A stretch of 64,000 nt of DNA from Nesterenkonia ebinurensis (GCF_008711175.1 NZ_VWNF01000011.1:1-64000); one strand, 5' to 3'; counted from the first letter of the stretch, positions 28,311 to 37,203 are shown. Made by a program: numbers and translations. Notes: a model not told the origin generated them from the letters alone.

Positions 28311-29273
28311 TCATGACCTCCAGCCGCGCTCGATCAGCTTGGCACGGATCTTCCGGATAGCTGCTGCACCGCCATTGCGCATGTGCTCCTTGGTAATCCG
28401 GACTTCCACCCATCCGAGAGCTTCGGTGACTTCTTGCCGGTGAACATCTTTCAGCACACGTTCCGGATCTGAGTGGTAGAGCTGACCTTCGTACTGCACC
28501 GCAACTTTGAATTCCGTGAACGCCAGATCGGGCCGGAAGAACATTTCGCCATGAGCATCCCCTATCAGTGGGTTCACCACGGGCTCCGGCAGATCAGCCA
28601 GATGGCAGTAGTACCGGAGTCGGGTTTCCTGAGGCGAATCGGCGACATCGTGGGCAAGCTCTAGAGCGGCCCGAGCGGTGCGAATACCCTTAGTCCGCCC
28701 CCGGGTCTCCAACGCAGCTCTTAGATCTTCCCTTTTGGCCAGAGGCACCGGACGGCCAGGACGTTTGACCCGCGTGGCCAGCACTTGATCCGCCAGGACA
28801 AGCGCATCTTCTTCGCTGGACTGCAGCGCCAGATCCAGCCACGTCCAGGCCGGAGCAGCTACCCGGATGCCTTGAACGTCACACACGAATTCCTCGGGGA
28901 CCCGCACCACATGACTGCGCACCAGCCCCGGTCGCTGGATGCGCGCCGCCCGGTCCGCAACGGTGACATGGTAAGGCTCGCAGATCCCTGCAGCGGATAG
29001 GCCCCAGATAGCAGCTGCAGTCGAATGTGACACCACCCGCCTATGTTCTCGGGTGAGCACGCGAAGCTTGGCCCATACTGGGTCTGGGGCCTGTTCAGTG
29101 GAGGCCTGGAAAACGCCCGGAATCACCCGATGCAAAGTGCCGTTCCGTACCGCGTGCCTGAGATCATTGGGAGAGTATCCAGCCTTCTCCAGTTCTGCCC
29201 GCGAATACCAGCCGGGCACAAAAACGAACGGCGAACGATACCGCTTGTCAATAAGTTTTCCTGCAGTGGCCAT
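28311..29273 (-). CDS. AbiEi-type N-terminal domain / DUF559 (Vsr-like) endonuclease-family protein
   Basis: The 320-residue product has an N-terminal winged-helix region like the AbiEi type-IV antitoxin domain (WYSRAELEKAGYSPNDLRHAVRNGTLHRVIPGVFQ), a central part with VVSHSTAAAIWGL, and a C-terminal DUF559/Vsr-type nuclease-like domain (FRPDLAFTEFKVAVQYEGQLYH, then VHRQEVTEALGWVEVRIT). The Asp of RPDLAF and the Glu of QYEG are candidate PD-(D/E)XK residues. Such proteins are common in actinobacterial genomes and none that I know has a firm function. The gene stands alone on the minus strand, with a 66-bp palindrome on each side (copies 3 and 4). No AbiEii toxin gene is adjacent. Confidence 0.8.
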   Translation of the reverse strand: MATAGKLIDKRYRSPFVFVPGWYSRAELEKAGYSPNDLRHAVRNGTLHRVIPGVFQASTEQAPDPVWAKLRVLTREHRRVVSHSTAAAIWGLSAAGICEPYHVTVADRAARIQRPGLVRSHVVRVPEEFVCDVQGIRVAAPAWTWLDLALQSSEEDALVLADQVLATRVKRPGRPVPLAKREDLRAALETRGRTKGIRTARAALELAHDVADSPQETRLRYYCHLADLPEPVVNPLIGDAHGEMFFRPDLAFTEFKVAVQYEGQLYHSDPERVLKDVHRQEVTEALGWVEVRITKEHMRNGGAAAIRKIRAKLIERGWRS

Positions 29274-29458
29274 GTCACCATTTCACGATGAACTGATTCC
29301 ACTTTGTGCACAGACCCCGCCAGCTGTGGAATACCCGGCGTGTCCGATTGGCGCCAAGCACACCTGGGGAAAACTCTAGGCCTATCTCTGACCTAGCGCT
29401 GTGTGAGCGCCGCTGTCGCTGCGAGCTTGTGGAGCCTCGGCCACCCCACCCCTTCGCC

Positions 29459-29524
29459 GAGTGCATGATTTGTGCAACGTTTGCGGCTTCAAAAGCCTTA
29501 AACTACTGCACGGATCATGCACTC
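29459..29524. repeat. 66-bp palindromic repeat, copy 4
   Basis: The arms are GAGTGCATGATTTGTGCAA and CTGCACGGATCATGCACTC, with a few mismatches. The centre shares GCTTCAAAAGCC and TTAAACT-type positions with copy 3, making these two the most similar pair. It lies 185 bp upstream of the DUF559 gene start. Confidence 0.9.
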
Positions 29525-29556
29525 AAGAAATGAAATGCTGGAATTGAGCAGTCGCC

Positions 29557-30027
29557 TCAGCCCAGCTCGAGGAGCTTCTCGGTGATCACCTCAGCGCGAG
29601 CATTGGAGAAGACCTGTTCCTCACCGATCTCCACAAAGCCACGGGATTCCAGGATTTTCAGCGATCCCACGTTATCGATCACCACCCGGGCCCGCAGCGG
29701 GCGATCCTGGAACTCCTGCAGGAACTGGTCGAAGGCGGTAGTGGTCACGCCCATGTCCCAGAACTGCTTATCAGTCCAGAACATCACCTCATGCACATCG
29801 CCCTCGCGGAATACTGCGATAGACCCTGCAGCCTGCCCGTCCACATCAATAGTGCGGACCAGGGACTTTTCGTCGTTGAGCAGCTCACTCCAGTGATGGT
29901 CGAAAATGCCGCGGTCCTTGGGGTTGGTCGGAGCGAACCCGGCCATATGGGCGGCGTCGGCGTCCTGCTGAAAGGCGAAGAACTGGTCCAAGTCCTCGGC
30001 CTGCACATCGCGCAGAGTGATCTCCAT
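29557..30027 (-). CDS. GNAT acetyltransferase
   Basis: The 156-residue product starts [20 protein letters not shown] and has the layout of a RimJ/RimL-like [21 protein letters not shown], then [20 protein letters not shown] in place of the acetyl-CoA loop and [19 protein letters not shown] at the C-terminus. The ATG at 30027 follows AAGGAG at 7-base spacing. It stands alone, divergent from dxr with about 150 bp between the genes. The substrate is unknown. Confidence 0.85.
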   Translation of the reverse strand: MEITLRDVQAEDLDQFFAFQQDADAAHMAGFAPTNPKDRGIFDHHWSELLNDEKSLVRTIDVDGQAAGSIAVFREGDVHEVMFWTDKQFWDMGVTTTAFDQFLQEFQDRPLRARVVIDNVGSLKILESRGFVEIGEEQVFSNARAEVITEKLLELG

Positions 30028-30176
30028 GGAAGGCTCCTTCACATCGGCTTGTGGCCGAAACGTCTAAGACTCTGAGTGCATCCAGCCTACCCGCTCCACA
30101 TGACCCGGCTCACTGGCGCCGGCCGACTTGCCACGCGGAGTTTGGCACCGGTGGCTCAGCCGGGATAATGGGGCGC

Positions 30177-31460
30177 ATGTCCGAACCCCGCCGCGTCGCA
30201 ATTCTGGGCTCCACCGGATCCATCGGCACCCAGGCGCTGGAGGTGATCGCCGCGAACCCGGAGACCTTCTGCGTCGTCGCGCTCTGCGCCGGCGCCAACG
30301 CCGCCCTGCTGGCCGAACAGGTCGCCCAGTTCCAGCCCGAACTGGTCGGCATCCGCGACGACGACGCCGCACCCCTGCTCCGCCAGCGGCTGGGAGACAT
30401 CGGCCAGCTGGGGAGCACAGGCTCTCAAACCCAGGGCGAACCGGAGATCCTGACCGGGCCCGAGGCCGCTGAGTACATCGCCGAGCATTCAGGGGCCGAC
30501 GTGGTGCTCAACGCCGTCACCGGATCCATCGGGTTGAAGCCCACCCTCGCGGCACTGCGCTCCGGGGCCACGCTGGCCCTGGCGAACAAGGAGTCCCTGG
30601 TGGTGGGTGGAACGCTGGTCCAGCAGGCGGTGCAGCGTCCCGGGCAGGTAGTGCCGGTGGACTCCGAGCATTCCGCCCTGTCCCAGGCCCTGGCCTCGGG
30701 TCGGCACCAGAAGGGTCTCTGCGCGCACCCCGAGACAGGGAATACCGGACTCACCAGCGAGTCCGAGGTCGCCAAGCTCATTCTCACCGCCTCCGGGGGG
30801 CCGTTCCGCGGCTGGAGCGCGGAGCAGCTGGCGGATGTCACCCCCGCCCAGGCGCTGGCGCACCCCACCTGGAATATGGGCCGGGTGGTCACCACCAATT
30901 CCGCCACGATGGTGAACAAGGCGCTGGAGGTCATCGAAGCGCATCTGCTCTTCGATGTGCCACTGAGCAGCATCGATGTAGTGGTCCACCCCCAGTCGGT
31001 GGTGCATTCGATGGTCCAGTACGTGGACGGCTCGACCATCGCCCAGGCCTCCCCGCCAGATATGCGGCTGCCCATCGCCCTGGCTCTGGGTTTCCCGAAC
31101 CGGGTGCCTGGTGCGGCCGCGGCCTGCGACTTCAGCTCCGCCGCCAGCTGGGAGTTCGAGCCCCTGGACCACAGCGCCTTCCCCGCCGTGCAGCTGGCCA
31201 AACAGGCAGCCACCAGCTCAGCCACTCATATGGCGGTCTACAACGCCGCCAATGAGCAGGCAGTCGCTGCCTTCCACACCGGCCGGCTGCCGTTCACCGG
31301 GATCCTGGCCACAGTGGAACAGGTGCTCGCCCAGCACACCGATGTCCCCCAGGATCGGGCTGATCTGGACGCAGTGCTGAGCGCGGAGGACTGGGCGCGG
31401 AGGACCGCCGATGAGCTGATCGGGGCACCCAGTCCCGCAGCACAGGGAGCCGTCCGATGA
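30177..31460 (+). CDS. dxr: 1-deoxy-D-xylulose 5-phosphate reductoisomerase
   Basis: The 427-residue enzyme makes MEP from DXP with NADPH. Seen: [18 protein letters not shown] (NADPH loop), [79 protein letters not shown] and [17 protein letters not shown]. The length exceeds the usual 390-400 because of two extra segments: [12 protein letters not shown] (about residue 80) and [18 protein letters not shown] (about residues 175-195), between [10 protein letters not shown] and the ASGGPFR motif. The second contains GGACTC-ACCAGC-GAGTCC in its DNA. The stop overlaps the rseP start (ATGA), so the two are coupled. Confidence 0.96.
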   Translation: MSEPRRVAILGSTGSIGTQALEVIAANPETFCVVALCAGANAALLAEQVAQFQPELVGIRDDDAAPLLRQRLGDIGQLGSTGSQTQGEPEILTGPEAAEYIAEHSGADVVLNAVTGSIGLKPTLAALRSGATLALANKESLVVGGTLVQQAVQRPGQVVPVDSEHSALSQALASGRHQKGLCAHPETGNTGLTSESEVAKLILTASGGPFRGWSAEQLADVTPAQALAHPTWNMGRVVTTNSATMVNKALEVIEAHLLFDVPLSSIDVVVHPQSVVHSMVQYVDGSTIAQASPPDMRLPIALALGFPNRVPGAAAACDFSSAASWEFEPLDHSAFPAVQLAKQAATSSATHMAVYNAANEQAVAAFHTGRLPFTGILATVEQVLAQHTDVPQDRADLDAVLSAEDWARRTADELIGAPSPAAQGAVR

Positions 31461-32938
31461 CCGCACTGCTGATGCTCGCCGGGATCCTCATTATGGTGGT
31501 CGGCATCATCCTCTCCATCGCCCTGCACGAGATCGGCCACCTGCTGCCGGCCAAACTGTTCAAAGTCCGGGTCACTCAATACATGGTGGGCTTCGGCCCC
31601 ACCCTCTGGTCCAAGACCAAAGGCGAGACTGAGTACGGGGTCAAAGCAGTTCCGCTGGGCGGATATGTGGCAATGATCGGCATGTACCCCGAGCCCAAAA
31701 ATCACGACGCCGCCCCAGGCACCTCTGAGGATGACAGCTCAGGCCCCAAGGACCCCTACCTCCAGCAGGTCGGCGCCCAGTACGCGGCTCCGCCGATTGA
31801 GAGGTCCTCTGCTGCCGAACGAGTGCCGGATGAGCGCAAGACGGTGATGTCGCACTCCACTGGCATCTTCCAGCAGATGTCCCAGGAGGCCCGGGAGGTG
31901 GCCGCTGAGGAGCTGAAGCCTGGGGACGAGAACCGGATGTTCTACCGGTTAGCCACCTGGAAGAAGATCATCATCATGCTGGGCGGTCCGGCGATGAACG
32001 GGCTGATTGCTCTGTTGCTGACTGCTGGGACCATCTCCACCCACGGGATGAACACCACTACGACTCAGGTTGCTGATGTCTTCGAATGCATCACCACTGT
32101 AGAGGCCGAGGAGGCTGCAGAGCCCCTTGCGGAGCGCGAGTGCACTGAGAGTGACCCGCCCGGCCCTGCCTACGAAGCAGGATTACAGCCCGGAGATCAG
32201 ATCCTGGCCTTCGGCGGCACCGAGGTCGAGGAGTGGGAGGAGCTCACCCCGCTGATCCGTGACGCGGCAGGGCAGCAGAGTGAATTGGTCTACCTGCGCG
32301 ACGGCGAACAGCTCACTACCCAGGTGACCCCGATTCTCACCGAACGGCCGGTGGAGGGTGCTATGGGCCGTGCCGAGCGGGACTCCCACGGCAGCCTGGT
32401 CACCGAGCCGGCCGGGTTCATCGGTGTGGTCAGCCATACCGAGGTGCAGCGTCAGGCACCCTGGGAGGCCGGCCCGCTGGTGTATGAACAGACCAGAGCG
32501 GTGGGCGGCGTCGTACTCACCCTGCCCCAACGGATGTATGAGGTGGCGATCTCTACGTTTACTGAGGTCGAGCGCGACCCGGACGGGCCGATGTCCGTGG
32601 TGGGTGTGGGCCGGGTGGCCGGGGAGATCTCGGCCCAGGATCAGATTCCTTGGGAGTCGAGGTTCGCCACCCTGATGTCCTTAGTCGCTGCGGTGAATAT
32701 CGCACTGATGGTGTTCAACCTGATCCCGCTGCTTCCGCTGGACGGCGGACATGTGGCCGGGGCTCTCTACGAGTCGCTGCGGCGGGGCTGGGCCCGGCTG
32801 CGCGGCAAGCCAGATCCGGGGCCGTTCGACATCTCCAAGCTGCTGCCGCTGACCTATGTGGTGGCCGTGCTGCTGATCGCCATGGGGGCGCTGCTCATCC
32901 TGGCCGACATCATCAATCCGATCAGCTTCTTCGATTGA
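31457..32938 (+). CDS. rseP: Site-2 intramembrane zinc metalloprotease (RseP/Rip1 family)
   Basis: The 493-residue product has the catalytic HEIGH motif in the first membrane segment (residues 24-28), [27 protein letters not shown], a PDZ-like region (about 200-310; [18 protein letters not shown]), and the second zinc site [12 protein letters not shown] near residue 423, with further membrane segments at the C-terminus. It cleaves transmembrane substrates such as anti-sigma factors. A polar segment of about 70 residues (about 78-150) makes it longer than most Rip1 homologues (about 400-440). It is coupled to dxr by a 4-bp overlap. Confidence 0.94.
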   Translation: MTALLMLAGILIMVVGIILSIALHEIGHLLPAKLFKVRVTQYMVGFGPTLWSKTKGETEYGVKAVPLGGYVAMIGMYPEPKNHDAAPGTSEDDSSGPKDPYLQQVGAQYAAPPIERSSAAERVPDERKTVMSHSTGIFQQMSQEAREVAAEELKPGDENRMFYRLATWKKIIIMLGGPAMNGLIALLLTAGTISTHGMNTTTTQVADVFECITTVEAEEAAEPLAERECTESDPPGPAYEAGLQPGDQILAFGGTEVEEWEELTPLIRDAAGQQSELVYLRDGEQLTTQVTPILTERPVEGAMGRAERDSHGSLVTEPAGFIGVVSHTEVQRQAPWEAGPLVYEQTRAVGGVVLTLPQRMYEVAISTFTEVERDPDGPMSVVGVGRVAGEISAQDQIPWESRFATLMSLVAAVNIALMVFNLIPLLPLDGGHVAGALYESLRRGWARLRGKPDPGPFDISKLLPLTYVVAVLLIAMGALLILADIINPISFFD

Positions 32939-32981
32939 CGCTCGGAGACAGGTGTCAGCCTATCCTCACTGCACTGTTGCT

Positions 32982-33047
32982 GAGTGCATGATCTGTGCAG
33001 TAATTTGAGGATTCTGAGGTCGAAAACACTGCACAAATCACGCACTC
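32982..33047. repeat. 66-bp palindromic repeat, copy 5
   Basis: The arms GAGTGCATGATCTGTGCAG and CTGCACAAATCACGCACTC pair with two mismatches (one a G-T type) around a 28-bp centre. It lies between the convergent rseP and DUF1648 genes. The second half of the window has no copy that I could find. Confidence 0.9.
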
Positions 33048-33062
33048 GGCGGAGATCCTGAG

Positions 33063-33617
33063 TCAACGAGCGCGGAAGCAGCGGATGATGCCCACCACGC
33101 AGACCGCCAACAGCAGAGCGGCACCCACCGGAATCAACCAGCCCAGGCCCCAACCGAGCCATATGGATGCCGAGCCGAAGACAGACACGGCCACAGCTGC
33201 CGTGCTCTGCACCATCAGCTGCTGGCCTGTTCGGTAGGCCCGCTGAGCATTCTCTGCGGTGATCATGTACGGGTAGTTGAACCAGTGTGGTGTGAAGCTG
33301 ATCCAGGCCATGGCCAGCGCCATCAGCGTCATACCGCCGGTCACCCACAGGGAGGTCCACGGCGAGCCGTAGCGGGTGGCCTCGCCGATGAAGTCGAAGT
33401 GCACCGGTATCTGGTCCGGCATCTCCGGGATACGCAAGGCGATGAGCACGGTCAGCCCGATAGTAGTGAGCGCACTGGTCAGGAGCAGAAACAGGTGCAG
33501 CGGATCCATGGTGAAATCCGGCTTGGGCCGCGGATCTCCGTAAGCTTGGCGGTAGAGCCGGTCGGCCTTCGACTCAACCTGAGTATCTGCCTGCTGCTCT
33601 GGACGCTCTTCACTCAT
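33063..33617 (-). CDS. DUF1648-type membrane protein
   Basis: The 184-residue product has a polar N-terminus of about 40 residues and four membrane segments. Between the first two lies PEMPDQIPVHFDFIGEATRYGSP, close to the DUF1648 pattern (IPVHFN..G) found in SdpI-like and regulator-associated membrane proteins. It is 35 bp downstream of the ArsR-type regulator on the same strand, so the two may be one transcript. The function is unknown; SdpI itself is a bacteriocin immunity protein, but similarity here is limited to the N-terminal domain. Confidence 0.78.
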   Translation of the reverse strand: MSEERPEQQADTQVESKADRLYRQAYGDPRPKPDFTMDPLHLFLLLTSALTTIGLTVLIALRIPEMPDQIPVHFDFIGEATRYGSPWTSLWVTGGMTLMALAMAWISFTPHWFNYPYMITAENAQRAYRTGQQLMVQSTAAVAVSVFGSASIWLGWGLGWLIPVGAALLLAVCVVGIIRCFRAR

Positions 33618-33652
33618 CGCTTACTCCCCTACTGACAATCCTTCCCGTCCCA

Positions 33653-34294
33653 TTATTGCCCATCGCCCCTCGTGGCCCTCTTGATCTGATCGTCTGCCGC
33701 CAGCGGGAAGAAAGCGAAATGGAGGCGGACTCGGCGCCGTCCCTCGGTCTTCCCCGCCTCACGGCGAGCCTTGGCCGCGTCGGTGTGCTTGTCGATCAGG
33801 TCCCACACCTCATCGCGCAGAGCTTTCATCTCTTTGTGCGTCATCTGTGTGCTCACAGCGCTGTTGCCTGAGGCAGCGACCCATTCCGGGTCCTCCTCAG
33901 CGAGCCGGCCCATGTAATCCAGCAGCTTGGCAGCACCACTCCGGACTTGCCGTTCGGCCAGAGTCTCCAACAGCGGAGACTGCTGAGCTAATGACTGGGC
34001 ATCCTCAGAGGCGATGTTGAGGCCGCCAGAGCGCCACCAGCGTTCACGTGCCGTCCCTTTGCCCTCAACCTCCTTGACGAAGCCGTATTTGGCAAGCTGC
34101 CTCAGGTGGTAGGAGGTCTGCCCGGTGGACTCCCCCAGGTGCTTGGCCAGTGTGGTGGAGGTGGCCTCCTCTCGGTCGTTGAGGTATTCCATAATCTGCA
34201 TGCGCAGTGGATGAGCGAAGGCCTTCAGCGCCTGAACATCTTTGATGCGCGCCTGGTCCCCGAAGCGTTCAGCGGTAGAGCGTCCCTCAGACAT
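33653..34294 (-). CDS. ArsR-like winged-helix transcriptional regulator
   Basis: The 213-residue product has an N-terminal winged helix of the HTH_20/ArsR type (LKAFAHPLRMQIMEYLNDRE, ATSTTLAKHLGESTGQTSYHLRQLAKYGFVKEV, followed by a RERWWRS wing) and a long helical C-terminal part that may sense a ligand or dimerise. No metal-binding Cys pair is seen. It is divergent from an MFS exporter with 98 bp between starts. That spacer carries regular TTGCAG repeats beginning one base after the start codon, so autorepression and control of the exporter are likely. Confidence 0.9.
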   Translation of the reverse strand: MSEGRSTAERFGDQARIKDVQALKAFAHPLRMQIMEYLNDREEATSTTLAKHLGESTGQTSYHLRQLAKYGFVKEVEGKGTARERWWRSGGLNIASEDAQSLAQQSPLLETLAERQVRSGAAKLLDYMGRLAEEDPEWVAASGNSAVSTQMTHKEMKALRDEVWDLIDKHTDAAKARREAGKTEGRRRVRLHFAFFPLAADDQIKRATRGDGQ

Positions 34295-34295
34295 G

Positions 34296-34371
34296 TTGCA
34301 GAAAAACCTTTGCAGTCATATAGTTGCAGATATCCACTTGCAGAGAAAATTATGCAAGTGTTTCTTGGCAC
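34296..34371. promoter_or_regulatory. Array of TTGCAG direct repeats with 14-bp period (candidate operator)
   Basis: TTGCAG occurs at 34296, 34310, 34324 and 34338, exactly 14 bp apart; degenerate units follow in register at 34352 (ATGCAA) and 34366 (TGGCAC). The array fills most of the 98-bp spacer between the ArsR-like regulator and the MFS gene, starting next to the regulator start codon. The spacer is AT-rich against the background. Such regularity suggests tandem binding of a regulator. Confidence 0.8.
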
Positions 34372-34392
34372 TAGTCTACGGAGAAGATCACC

Positions 34393-35721
34393 ATGTCGCA
34401 CGCGCACACGCAGAACGACGACGCCGCCCCACTATCCAGCACATCACCTGACACCGCACCCGCCCCTGCCGAGAAGCTGGGCCGGGAATTCCATGTCCAT
34501 CTGGGCACCGTGGCGCTGAACGCGATAGCCGGCGGCATTCTGTTTGCGGGTGTCCCCCTGGTGGCGGCCACCCTCACCAATTCTCCGCAGGAGATCTCGG
34601 TCATCTCCGCCGCCACTCAGCTGCCGGCTCTGATCGGGATTCTGGCCGGTCTGGTGGTGGACCGCACCGACCGCCGCCGTCTGCGCCTGGTGATGATGGG
34701 AGCTCGGGCCGGACTGGTGCTCGGCGCAGCCGCAGTGGCGCTGACCGGCAACCTCACCGTCTGGGCACTGGCGGGGCTGATGCTGCTCTACGCCTTCGGC
34801 GGGGTGTTCATCGCAGCTGCCAACGGCGCAATGGTCCCCCAGGTGGCTCCGCGTTCTCAGCTGGCCGCGGCGAACAGCCGCATTCAGGGTGCGATGTTCG
34901 TCTTCGAAGACATCGTGGGTGCACCCATCGCTGCCCTGCTGGTGCTGGCTGGGTCATTCTGGATCTTCGGGGTGCCGGGGCTGCTGGGCGTGCTGGGCGT
35001 CGTCGTACTCTGGGCGGGGCTGCGCGGACGCAGCTTCCGCGCTCCGCAGGGCGATCCCGGCCAGGCGGACGGGGCCGGGCCCGGTGGAATCGCACGGGCG
35101 CTGGGCGATATCCGGGAGGGCCTGCACTTCATCATCGTGCACCGGGTGCTGCGCCCGGTGTTCGCGATGTCGATGGCTGCGAACTTCGCCTCCGCCGCCT
35201 ACTTTGCTGTTTTCGTACTCTGGATGACTGGGCCGGACTCCCCGATAGGCGTGCCCGCCGAGCTATTCCCGCTGTACTTCACCGTCATGGCCATCGGAGC
35301 CGTAACAGCCACTCTCACGGTAAGCCTCCTGCTGAAGCAGGTCCGAGAGTTTCCGCTGATGCTCGCCGGGTTCTGGTGCATGCCTTTCCTGCTGGTCGTC
35401 CAAGTGATCTGGCCGACCCCGTGGGTGATGGCCGGGACCATGCTGCTGCTGGGCTACACCCTGACTGTGGGCAATGTCATCGCCGTGACCCTGTCCCAGA
35501 AGCTGGTCCCGGGGCGGATGCTTGGCCGGTTCAGCGGCACCGCACAGACTGCCTCCTCCGGGTTGGCGCCGCTGGGTGCGCTGCTGGGCGGGTTCATCGC
35601 TGAGATCTTCGGCTTCTACGTTCTGCATCTGGGGGTGGCCGCCATTGTGGCTGCAGCTCTGGTCTATCCGATGCTCACCGTTCGCCAGCGCGATGTGGAT
35701 GCCCTGGAAGTTCAGGAGTGA
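34393..35721 (+). CDS. Major facilitator superfamily transporter
   Basis: The 442-residue product has a polar N-terminus and about 12 membrane segments. The loop after helix 2 reads GLVVDRTDRRRLRLVMMGARAG, the conserved MFS motif A (G-x-x-x-D-R-x-x-R-R). The sequence resembles the MFS_3/enterobactin-exporter-like group (LLYAFGGVFIAAANGAMVPQVAPRSQLAAANSR). The substrate is unknown; the adjacent ArsR-like regulator suggests inducible export. NDDAAPLSS at the N-terminus and VVVLW in a membrane segment are two copies of the ACGACGACGCC 11-mer read in different frames. GGAGAAG lies about nine bases before the ATG. Confidence 0.9.
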   Translation: MSHAHTQNDDAAPLSSTSPDTAPAPAEKLGREFHVHLGTVALNAIAGGILFAGVPLVAATLTNSPQEISVISAATQLPALIGILAGLVVDRTDRRRLRLVMMGARAGLVLGAAAVALTGNLTVWALAGLMLLYAFGGVFIAAANGAMVPQVAPRSQLAAANSRIQGAMFVFEDIVGAPIAALLVLAGSFWIFGVPGLLGVLGVVVLWAGLRGRSFRAPQGDPGQADGAGPGGIARALGDIREGLHFIIVHRVLRPVFAMSMAANFASAAYFAVFVLWMTGPDSPIGVPAELFPLYFTVMAIGAVTATLTVSLLLKQVREFPLMLAGFWCMPFLLVVQVIWPTPWVMAGTMLLLGYTLTVGNVIAVTLSQKLVPGRMLGRFSGTAQTASSGLAPLGALLGGFIAEIFGFYVLHLGVAAIVAAALVYPMLTVRQRDVDALEVQE

Positions 35722-35724
35722 CCG

Positions 35725-36285
35725 CTAGCCCACTGAGGCCATGATCTCAGTCATCCGGTCCAGAAAGGCGTCGACCTGGGCCTCGTCATAGGCCTCGCTG
35801 CCGCGGCTGACTCCGAAGGTGATGGTGCGGATCTCGTCCACGCTCATCGGGTTCTCCCCATTGAGGTACTGTTCCAGCTGCTGGGCAAGCTTGTCCACCT
35901 GAGCCTTCTGATAACCGATTCCTACCTCAGCCGTGGGCTCGCGGAAGCGCTGACCGGCCGGCCTCTCCATCCGGACGCGCAGCGGCTCGGAACGCTGGTA
36001 GAGCTCCTCATACCAGGCGTCCTCCCCGTACTGAGCGATGAAGCGGTCGCGCTCAGCACCGGCGAAAGCATCCTCGAGCCGGTCCAGCGCTGAGTCCACC
36101 TCTGCGGGATCATAGCCCCCGGGGCCCATGCTGAAGCTGGCCTCACGTATCTCCGAAAGAGGCATACCGGCCCCGGAGTCATAGGCCTCGCGGGCGCGTG
36201 CCATGAACTGGTCGACCTCGGCCCGGTCATAGCCCTGCTCGTTATCGCCCAGCAGTGTGAACAACGGTACAGAAGTGGTTGCCAT
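35725..36285 (-). CDS. DivIVA-repeat protein
   Basis: The 186-residue product contains three repeats of the DivIVA-domain type: GYDRAEVDQFMARAREAYDSG with LSEIREASFSM, GYDPAEVDSALDRLEDAF, and GYQKAQVDKLAQQLEQYL with DEIRTITFGV then AYDEAQVDAFLDRM. Such short units (TIGR03543/44-like) differ from the long coiled-coil polar-growth DivIVA/Wag31, and the role is unknown. The gene follows cdsA with 5 bp between them, so it is probably co-transcribed with lipid-synthesis genes; a link to membrane or cell-wall growth is inferred. It is convergent with the MFS gene. Confidence 0.82.
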   Translation of the reverse strand: MATTSVPLFTLLGDNEQGYDRAEVDQFMARAREAYDSGAGMPLSEIREASFSMGPGGYDPAEVDSALDRLEDAFAGAERDRFIAQYGEDAWYEELYQRSEPLRVRMERPAGQRFREPTAEVGIGYQKAQVDKLAQQLEQYLNGENPMSVDEIRTITFGVSRGSEAYDEAQVDAFLDRMTEIMASVG

Positions 36286-36290
36286 AGGTA

Positions 36291-37196
36291 TTAGCCTAAC
36301 GGCAGTCCCGCACTCTTCGCGGTCAACGCCACGATCACGAAGTACGCAGTGGGCATCGCGAACACCAGGGAGTCCAGCCGGTCCATCACCCCGCCGTGGC
36401 CGGGCAGCGCCTGCGACATGTCCTTCAGCCCCAGCTCGCGTTTGACCATCGACTCGCTGAAATCTCCAGCCGTTGAGGCAACCACCACCGCTGCAGCAAG
36501 CAGGCCTCCGATATAGAGGGGCTCACTGAAGATCAGCCAGGAGGCGACGACGCCGACAGCCACGGCCCCTGCCATGGAGCCGGCGAACCCTTCCCAGGAC
36601 TTCTTGGGCGAGACCTTGGGCGCCATGGGATGCTTGCCGAAGAAGACCCCGGCGATATAGCCGAAGAGATCATTGGCCACCACCAGCAGCACCACGACCA
36701 CCAGCCGCCATTCCCCTTGTTCCACCTGGAGCAGCAGCAGGGCGAAGGAGATGAGGAAGGGCACCCAGCAGGCCACGAACAGCGAGGCCACAATACTGCG
36801 GCCGGGATCAGGAACCCGCCAGAGGGCTGCGCCCACCAGGACTGCGACCCCGGTGATCATCAGTCCCAAGGTCAGCGCCTCAACCCCGCCCCAGTAGGCA
36901 GCCACAGGCATGGCAGCTGCCCCCAGATAAAGCGGAATCTTGGGAATCCGGAGTCTGGGAGCCTCGTCGAACTCATGGGACTCCAGGGCCCGAGCCACTT
37001 CCCAGACCCCTAGACAGAGCAGCACAATCCACACCGCGATAAGCAGCGGCGGAACGAAGAAGATCCCGAGCACCGCAGGGACCAGCAACAACAGGCCTGT
37101 GACGATGGCTGCCGGCAGGTTCCTGCCGGCTTTGAGCTCCCGCTTGGCGTTGGCGGCCGTCTCAGGCTGAGTCTGCTGCGGCGGCGTGGTACTCAT
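36291..37196 (-). CDS. cdsA: Phosphatidate cytidylyltransferase
   Basis: The 301-residue product is a multi-pass membrane enzyme making CDP-diacylglycerol. The C-terminal signature is present: STAGDFSESMVKRELGLKDMSQALPGHGGVMDRLDSLVFAMP, as is GYIAGVFFGKHPMAPKVSPKKSWEGFAG. The ATG at 37196 lies 8 bp after frr; the frame runs further upstream only through frr. The order pyrH-frr-cdsA is conserved in actinobacteria. Confidence 0.95.
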   Translation of the reverse strand: MSTTPPQQTQPETAANAKRELKAGRNLPAAIVTGLLLLVPAVLGIFFVPPLLIAVWIVLLCLGVWEVARALESHEFDEAPRLRIPKIPLYLGAAAMPVAAYWGGVEALTLGLMITGVAVLVGAALWRVPDPGRSIVASLFVACWVPFLISFALLLLQVEQGEWRLVVVVLLVVANDLFGYIAGVFFGKHPMAPKVSPKKSWEGFAGSMAGAVAVGVVASWLIFSEPLYIGGLLAAAVVVASTAGDFSESMVKRELGLKDMSQALPGHGGVMDRLDSLVFAMPTAYFVIVALTAKSAGLPLG

Positions 37197-37203
37197 CAGC
37201 AGC

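Noticed and set aside
28311-29273. The AbiEi-like gene as part of an AbiE toxin-antitoxin pair
   Set aside because: No AbiEii nucleotidyltransferase toxin gene is adjacent; the nucleotidyltransferase at 42086 is 13 kb away and of another type.
1284-33047. The five 66-bp palindromes as ordinary intrinsic terminators
   Set aside because: They lack T-tracts, copy 1 lies just upstream of a start codon within an operon, and the fixed 66-bp length and conserved arms indicate a repeat family.
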